Assembly: GCF_036373705.1 (NCBI RefSeq)
Contig: NC_089858.1
Location: 34,570,749 to 34,634,748 of the forward strand
Reading direction: 5' to 3'
DNA from: Amia ocellicauda
Lineage: Eukaryota > Chordata > Actinopteri > Amiiformes > Amiidae
DNA length: 64,000 nucleotides
The notes under the pieces were generated by a model. The model was not told the origin of the DNA, ran no database searches, and saw only the letters and a list, made by a program, of their open reading frames with translations. The translations under genes and the position numbers were made by a program. How positions within the stretch are numbered: position 1 is the first letter of the stretch; each line of letters begins with the position of its first letter. Positions 59,921-64,000 of this stretch are shown here, one piece after another.

Positions 59921-59924
59921 GTAT

Positions 59925-60350
59925 AATACACTTTACTGTATTATATAACACAACACTACTACACTTCAGTATATTACATTACACCGTTATATTAAACACT
60001 ACAGTGTTATATTAAACCACACTATAATATAACACTACAGTACTACACGGCATTACAGTATATTGCACTTCACTGTATTATATTATAGTACACTACAGTA
60101 TATTACACTATACTTTATCTAAGACTACACTACTACACTGCACTACAGTCAATTACACTACATTTTATTATATAAGACTGCACTACAGGGTATAATATAA
60201 CACTACAGTATTAGACTGCATAGTACAGCATATTGTATTTCACTGTATTATATAAAACTACTGTACTACACTACACTGAATATTATAATACTACAGTACT
60301 ACACTGCACACTACACTATATTACAATGCACTTTATTATATAAATCTACA
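59925..60350. repeat. Degenerate ACTACAGTATTATA tandem-like region
   Basis: About 400 bases made of variants of ACTACAGTATTATATAACAC and TACACTGCACTACAGTATAT, spaced irregularly. No clean period by eye; probably an old minisatellite. Confidence 0.75.
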
Positions 60351-60524
60351 GAAGTACAAATCTAATAACAGAATTCCTTCTACAGGTGAACTACAATGGA
60401 AATATTCTCAAGAATAATTAGGCTGTTAATACATAATAAGCTCTTTCATATGCAAATCAAATCAAATAAGGAAAGAACAGGCAAAGTGTGGTACAGGACA
60501 GACAAAAGGTGTTTTACAGGGAAT

Positions 60525-60860
60525 AAAATGTCATACGTGACCAAAAAATGTCATGCACGACCAAAAAAGTCATACTTGACCAATAAGTATCATATGTGAC
60601 CAAAAAGTGTCATACCGAAATATAAAGTGTCATACCTGACAAAAGAATGTCATAGGCCTACGTGACCAAAAAGTGGCATACGTGACCAAAGAATGTTATA
60701 CCTGACAAAAAAAAATGTCATACATGACCAAACATTTTCATGTGACACTAAAAAGTGCAATATCATATACAACTGAAAAATGCTATAATAAAAACCTGTC
60801 ACATTCGACCAAAAACTCACACGGGACTGAAAAATGTCATACGTGATAATAAAATGAAAT
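60525..60860. repeat. About 20-bp minisatellite, TCATACGTGACCAAAAAATG
   Basis: Repeated units of the form GTCATACGTGACCAAAAA with substitutions (for example CATATGTGACC, CATACCTGACA), about 17-22 bases each, become more diverged toward 60860. No protein meaning is seen in any frame. Confidence 0.85.
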
Positions 60861-61253
60861 ATCGGAACATCGGAACATAAAGTATTATACTGGAAACAAG
60901 TGTTGTTGGGGACAAAAAGGTGTCCTAGAGACAGCCCAGATGCATTCACTGTGCATTGCTAGCTGTTCAAATTTGGTAAAAATCTTGTTATACATCTTAT
61001 TATTTATATATAGAGGTTATTAGTCAATGTTATACTATTAAACAATGCAGTGAGCATAAGCATTACTGTATAGTGAATGAATCTGAGGTGCTTTGTATAT
61101 ATATATATACACACAATGAGGGAAAAAAGTATTTGATCCCCTGAGAGAGTGAGAGACAGAATAACAACAAAAAAATCCAGAAAAACGCATTTCAAAAAAG
61201 TTATAAATTGATTTGCATGTTAATGAGGGAAATAAGTATTTGACCCCTTCGAC

Positions 61254-62266
61254 TTAGTACTTGGTGGCAAAACCCTTGTTGGCAATCACAGAGGTCAGAT
61301 GTTTCTTGTAGTTGGCCACCAGGTTTGCACACATCTCAGGAGGGATTATGTCCCACTCCTCTTTGCAGATCCTCTCCAAGTCATTAAGGTTTCGAGGCTG
61401 ACGTTTGGCAACTCGAACCTTCAGCTCCCTCCACAGATTTTCTATGGGATTAAGGTCTGGAGACTGGCTAGGCCACTCCAGGACCTTAATGTGCTTCTTC
61501 TCGAGCCCCTCCTTTGTTGCCTTGGCTGTGTGTTTTGGGTCATTGTCATGCTGGAATACCCATCCACGACCCATTTTCAATGCCCTGGCTGAGGGAAGGA
61601 GCTTCTCACCCAAGATTTGACGGTACATGGCCCCGTCCATCGTCCCTTTGATGCGGTGTAGTTGTCCTGTCCCCTTAGCAGAAAAACACCCCAAAGCATA
61701 ATGTTTCCACCTCCATGTTTGACGGTGGGGATGGTGTTCTTGGGGTCATTCCTCCTCCTCCAAACACGGCGAGTTGAGTTGATGCCAAAGAGCTCGATTT
61801 TGGTCTCATCTGACCACAACACTTTCACCCAGTTCTCCTCTGAATCATTCAGATGTTCATTGGCAAACTTCAGAGAGGCCTGTACATGTGCTTTCTTGAG
61901 CAGGGGGACCTTGCGGGCGCTGCAGGATTTCAGTCCTTCATGGCATAGTGTGTTACCAATTGTTGTCTTGGTGACTATGGTCCCAGCTGCCTTGAGATCA
62001 TTAACAAGATCCTCCCGTGTAGTTCTGGGCTGATTCCTCACCGTTCTCATGATCATTGAAACTCCACGAGGTGAGATCTTGCATAGAGTCCCAGACCGAG
62101 GGAGACTGACAGTTATTTTGTGTTTCTTCCATTTGCGAATAATCGCACCACCTGTTGTCACCTTCTCACCAAGCTGCTTGGCGATGGTCTTGTAGCCCAT
62201 TCCAGCCTTGTGTAGGTCTACAATCTTGTCCCTGACATCCTTGGACAGCTCTTTGGTCTTGGCCAT
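61254..62266 (-). pseudogene. Tc1-like transposase with a single frameshift
   Basis: Cut-and-paste DDE transposase. The start at 62266 ([20 protein letters not shown]) was chosen because it begins the family N terminus; the longer open frame upstream runs into the palindromic leader. The helix-turn-helix part is [20 protein letters not shown]; further on come a basic linker, WSDETK with the first Asp, [12 protein letters not shown] with the second Asp, and [11 protein letters not shown] with the Glu. The frame shifts after GGGNIMLW, at the G run complementary to about 61689-61692. Family sequences have WGCF there, so one G appears to be missing. The downstream frame then runs to the stop without a break, about 337 residues in all. 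Without correction the product lacks the second and third catalytic residues. Confidence 0.9.
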
Positions 62267-62309
62267 GGTGGAGAGTTTGGAATGTGATTGATTGATTGCT
62301 TCTGTGGAC

Positions 62310-62404
62310 AGGTGTCTTTTATACAGGTAACGAGCTGAGATTAGGAGCACTCCCTTTAAGAGAGTGCTCCTAATCTCAGCTCGTTACCTGTATAAAAGAC
62401 ACCT
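62310..62404 (-). promoter_or_regulatory. Perfect 43-bp palindromic leader with TATA box
   Basis: Bases 62310-62352 and 62362-62404 are exact reverse complements around a 9-base spacer. Each arm contains TATAAAAG, in opposite directions. The minus-strand copy lies about 50 bases upstream of the transposase start and is the likely core promoter. Confidence 0.85.
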
Positions 62405-62666
62405 GGGAGCCAGAAATCTTGCTGATTGATAGGGGATCAAATACTTATTTCCCTCGTTAACATGTAAATCAATGTATAACTTTTTTGAAATGCGTTTTTC
62501 TGGATTTTTTTGTTGTTATTCTGTCTCTCACTGTTAAAATACACCTACCATTAAAATTATAGACTGATCATTTCTTTGTCAGTGGGCAAACGTACAAAAT
62601 CAGCAGGGGATCAAATACTTTTTTCCCTCATTGTATATATATATATAGTCTATCTATCTATCTATA

Positions 62667-63900
62667 CAGACGGGTGACAAATTAAAGGAAAAAAAACTAT
62701 ATAAAGTGTCTCAGTAAGGTGTTGGGCACCACGAGCCCCAGAACAGCTTCAATGCTCTTGGCACAGATTCTAGAGTCTCTGAACTTTTGGAGGGATGAAC
62801 ACCATTCTTCCAAAAGATATTCCCTCATTTGGGGTTTTGATGATGCTAGTGGTGGAGAGCGCCGTCTAACACGTTGGTCCTCAATCTCCCATAGGTGTTC
62901 AATTGGGTTGAGATCTGGTGACAGCGAAGGCCATAGCATATGATTCACATCATTGTCATACTCATCACACCATTCAGTGACCTTGTGCCCTGTGGATGGG
63001 GGCATTGTCATCCTGGAAGAGACCACTCCCATCAGGAGAGAAATGTGTCACCATAGGATAAAGGTGATCACTCAGAATAACTGTGTAATGATTTACAGTG
63101 TCCCTTCCCTCTAAGGGGACAAGTGGACCCAAACCATGCCAGGAAAATGACCCCCACAGCATAACAGAGCCTCTGGACCCCCTTACTGTAGGGGTCAAGC
63201 AGTCAGGACTGTATCGTTCTCTTGGTGTCCCACACATGCACTCACCCACTTGTTGAGAATATGGTGAAGGATGACTCATCTGATCATATCACTTTTTCCA
63301 CATCTCTGTAGACCAGTGCCTATGGTTTTTGCTCCACTGAGCTCTCAGATGTGCATTTGTCTTTGTAATGAGGGGTTTCTGCACTGCAGCCCTACTATGA
63401 TATCCTCTCTGTGTCACTCTCGACGGACTGTTCTTGCTGACACAGTCTGATCACGTCCTGCACTGACATTCTCAGTCACCTGGGAAAGGGCTGCTCTTCT
63501 GTTTTTCCTTAAATATCGCAGTAATGCACGAGCATCACGGCCATCAAATGTACGCTTTCGACCAGAATTTCCAACCCTATTTACTGTTCTTTCCCATACA
63601 TGTAAATGCAGAAGTTGTTCCTATTGAAACACTAGTCAGTTAAGCGTCATTGTGAATGAAGCTCCTGCCATTCGTGCCCCAATAATGACCTCTCTGTCAA
63701 AGTCACTCAGATCCTTTCCTCTTGCCATCTTGATCCAAAATTGAGCTAAATTGGTCCTGCTCAGCAATTCTATACATGCCACAGAGCATGATAGCATGTT
63801 AATTGCTTAATTGTATCATGCAGTGCACCTGTTTGGAGGCATCTGCATTCGTTATGTTCCTCCACTCATTTATTCATTTTTTTCTTTTAATTTGTTGCCC

Positions 63901-63905
<5 letters not shown>
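62667..63905 (-). mobile_element. Second Tc1-like transposon, decayed
   Basis: The left end CAGACGGGTGACAAATTAAA and the reverse complement of the right end TAGACGGGCAACAAATTAAA are near-identical inverted repeats, each next to TA. Total about 1.24 kb. It lies only about 30 bases from the end of the previous element, separated by TA and CTAT repeats. Confidence 0.88.
62697..63728 (-). pseudogene. Transposase pseudogene of the second Tc1-like element
   Basis: The minus-strand N terminus at 63728 reads MARGKDLSDFDREVIIGARM and then meets stops. Later blocks in two frames include RGSVMLWGSFSWHG, FQDDNAPIHRA (second catalytic Asp) and [13 protein letters not shown] (third position, Glu). Several frameshifts and stops make it inactive. 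It is a different family from the element at 61114-62633. Confidence 0.85.
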
Positions 63906-63945
<40 letters not shown>

Positions 63946-63951
63946 TATATA
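63906..63951. repeat. (TA)n/(CA)n microsatellite between two Tc1-like elements
   Basis: A short AT tract with a CACACACA interruption separates the end of one element from the start of the next. TA dinucleotides are the target of Tc1/mariner insertion, which explains the clustering. Confidence 0.85.
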
Positions 63952-64000
63952 TACAGTACTGTGCAAATGGCAGGTGTGAAAAAATGCTGTAAAGTAAGAA
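63952..64000. mobile_element. Start of a third Tc1-like element, cut by window edge
   Basis: TACAGTACTGTGCAAATGGC followed by a GGTGTGAAAAAATGCTGTAA-type segment matches the reverse complement of the element end at 13880-13932, apart from a short deletion. The rest lies outside the window. Confidence 0.75.

Larger units (their letters stand above)
61114..62633 (-). mobile_element. Tc1-like transposon with IR/DR ends
   Basis: The outer termini both begin CAATGAGGGAAAAAAGTATT; the reverse complement at 62633 is the same, with TA repeats outside. Second inner copies of the motif (AATGAGGGAAATAAGTATTT near 61222; its mirror at 62432-62458) give the double direct-repeat arrangement seen in Sleeping Beauty-type elements. 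The transposase gene is on the minus strand and fills 62266-61254. The high similarity of the ends and the nearly open gene suggest recent insertion into the DPYSL2 intron. Confidence 0.92.

Noticed and set aside
61662..62033. Plus-strand frames inside the Tc1-like element
   Set aside because: They are antisense shadows of the minus-strand transposase.

Overview
The window looks like nuclear DNA of a vertebrate, most likely a ray-finned fish. The genes are split by GT-AG introns, the DNA is rich in (CA)n, (CT)n and (AT)n microsatellites, and it carries Tc1-like transposons, hAT-like miniature elements and a CR1-type LINE end. I see no bacterial operons, no CRISPR array and no phage or plasmid modules. 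The species cannot be fixed from the sequence alone.

Three genes are recognisable, all on the + strand and in the order of the human 8p21 block PPP2R2A - BNIP3L - DPYSL2. (1) PPP2R2A, the B55-alpha regulatory subunit of protein phosphatase 2A: ten coding exons from 14870 to 27602, an uninterrupted 448-codon frame when spliced. (2) BNIP3L/NIX, the outer-mitochondrial-membrane mitophagy receptor: six coding exons from 32421 to 42528, 237 codons. (3) The first coding exon (56195-56455, 87 codons) of the long, CRMP2A-type isoform of DPYSL2; the rest of that gene lies beyond the window, so 56456-64000 is its first intron.

Layout: 1-14.4 kb is intergenic, with AT-rich TAATTA-bearing blocks, a long hairpin, a CR1 LINE end, microsatellites and old DNA-transposon remnants. 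14.5-14.9 kb is the PPP2R2A promoter and first exon, followed by the gene and a long 3' UTR to about 30.6 kb. 31.4-32.1 kb holds two nested miniature transposons, directly followed by the CpG-rich BNIP3L promoter. BNIP3L intron 5 contains a deleted Tc1-like copy. 42.5-47.4 kb is probably BNIP3L 3' UTR. 47.4-56 kb is intergenic, with an AT-rich block between perfect 18-bp repeats, a small telomere-type patch, and a 1.65-kb CACACAGTAA minisatellite about 1.5 kb upstream of the DPYSL2 start. The DPYSL2 intron carries a run of minisatellites and three Tc1-like elements almost end to end, the last cut by the window edge.

The genes do not form a pathway module; their grouping is conserved vertebrate synteny. 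I found no clear sign of a new biological system. The best leads are perfect CREs (TGACGTCA) near all three gene starts, the nested insertion upstream of BNIP3L, a near-intact Tc1-like transposase with one frameshift and a palindromic promoter, a telomere-like insertion with duplicated flanks, and a CAG repeat in the DPYSL2 5' UTR.
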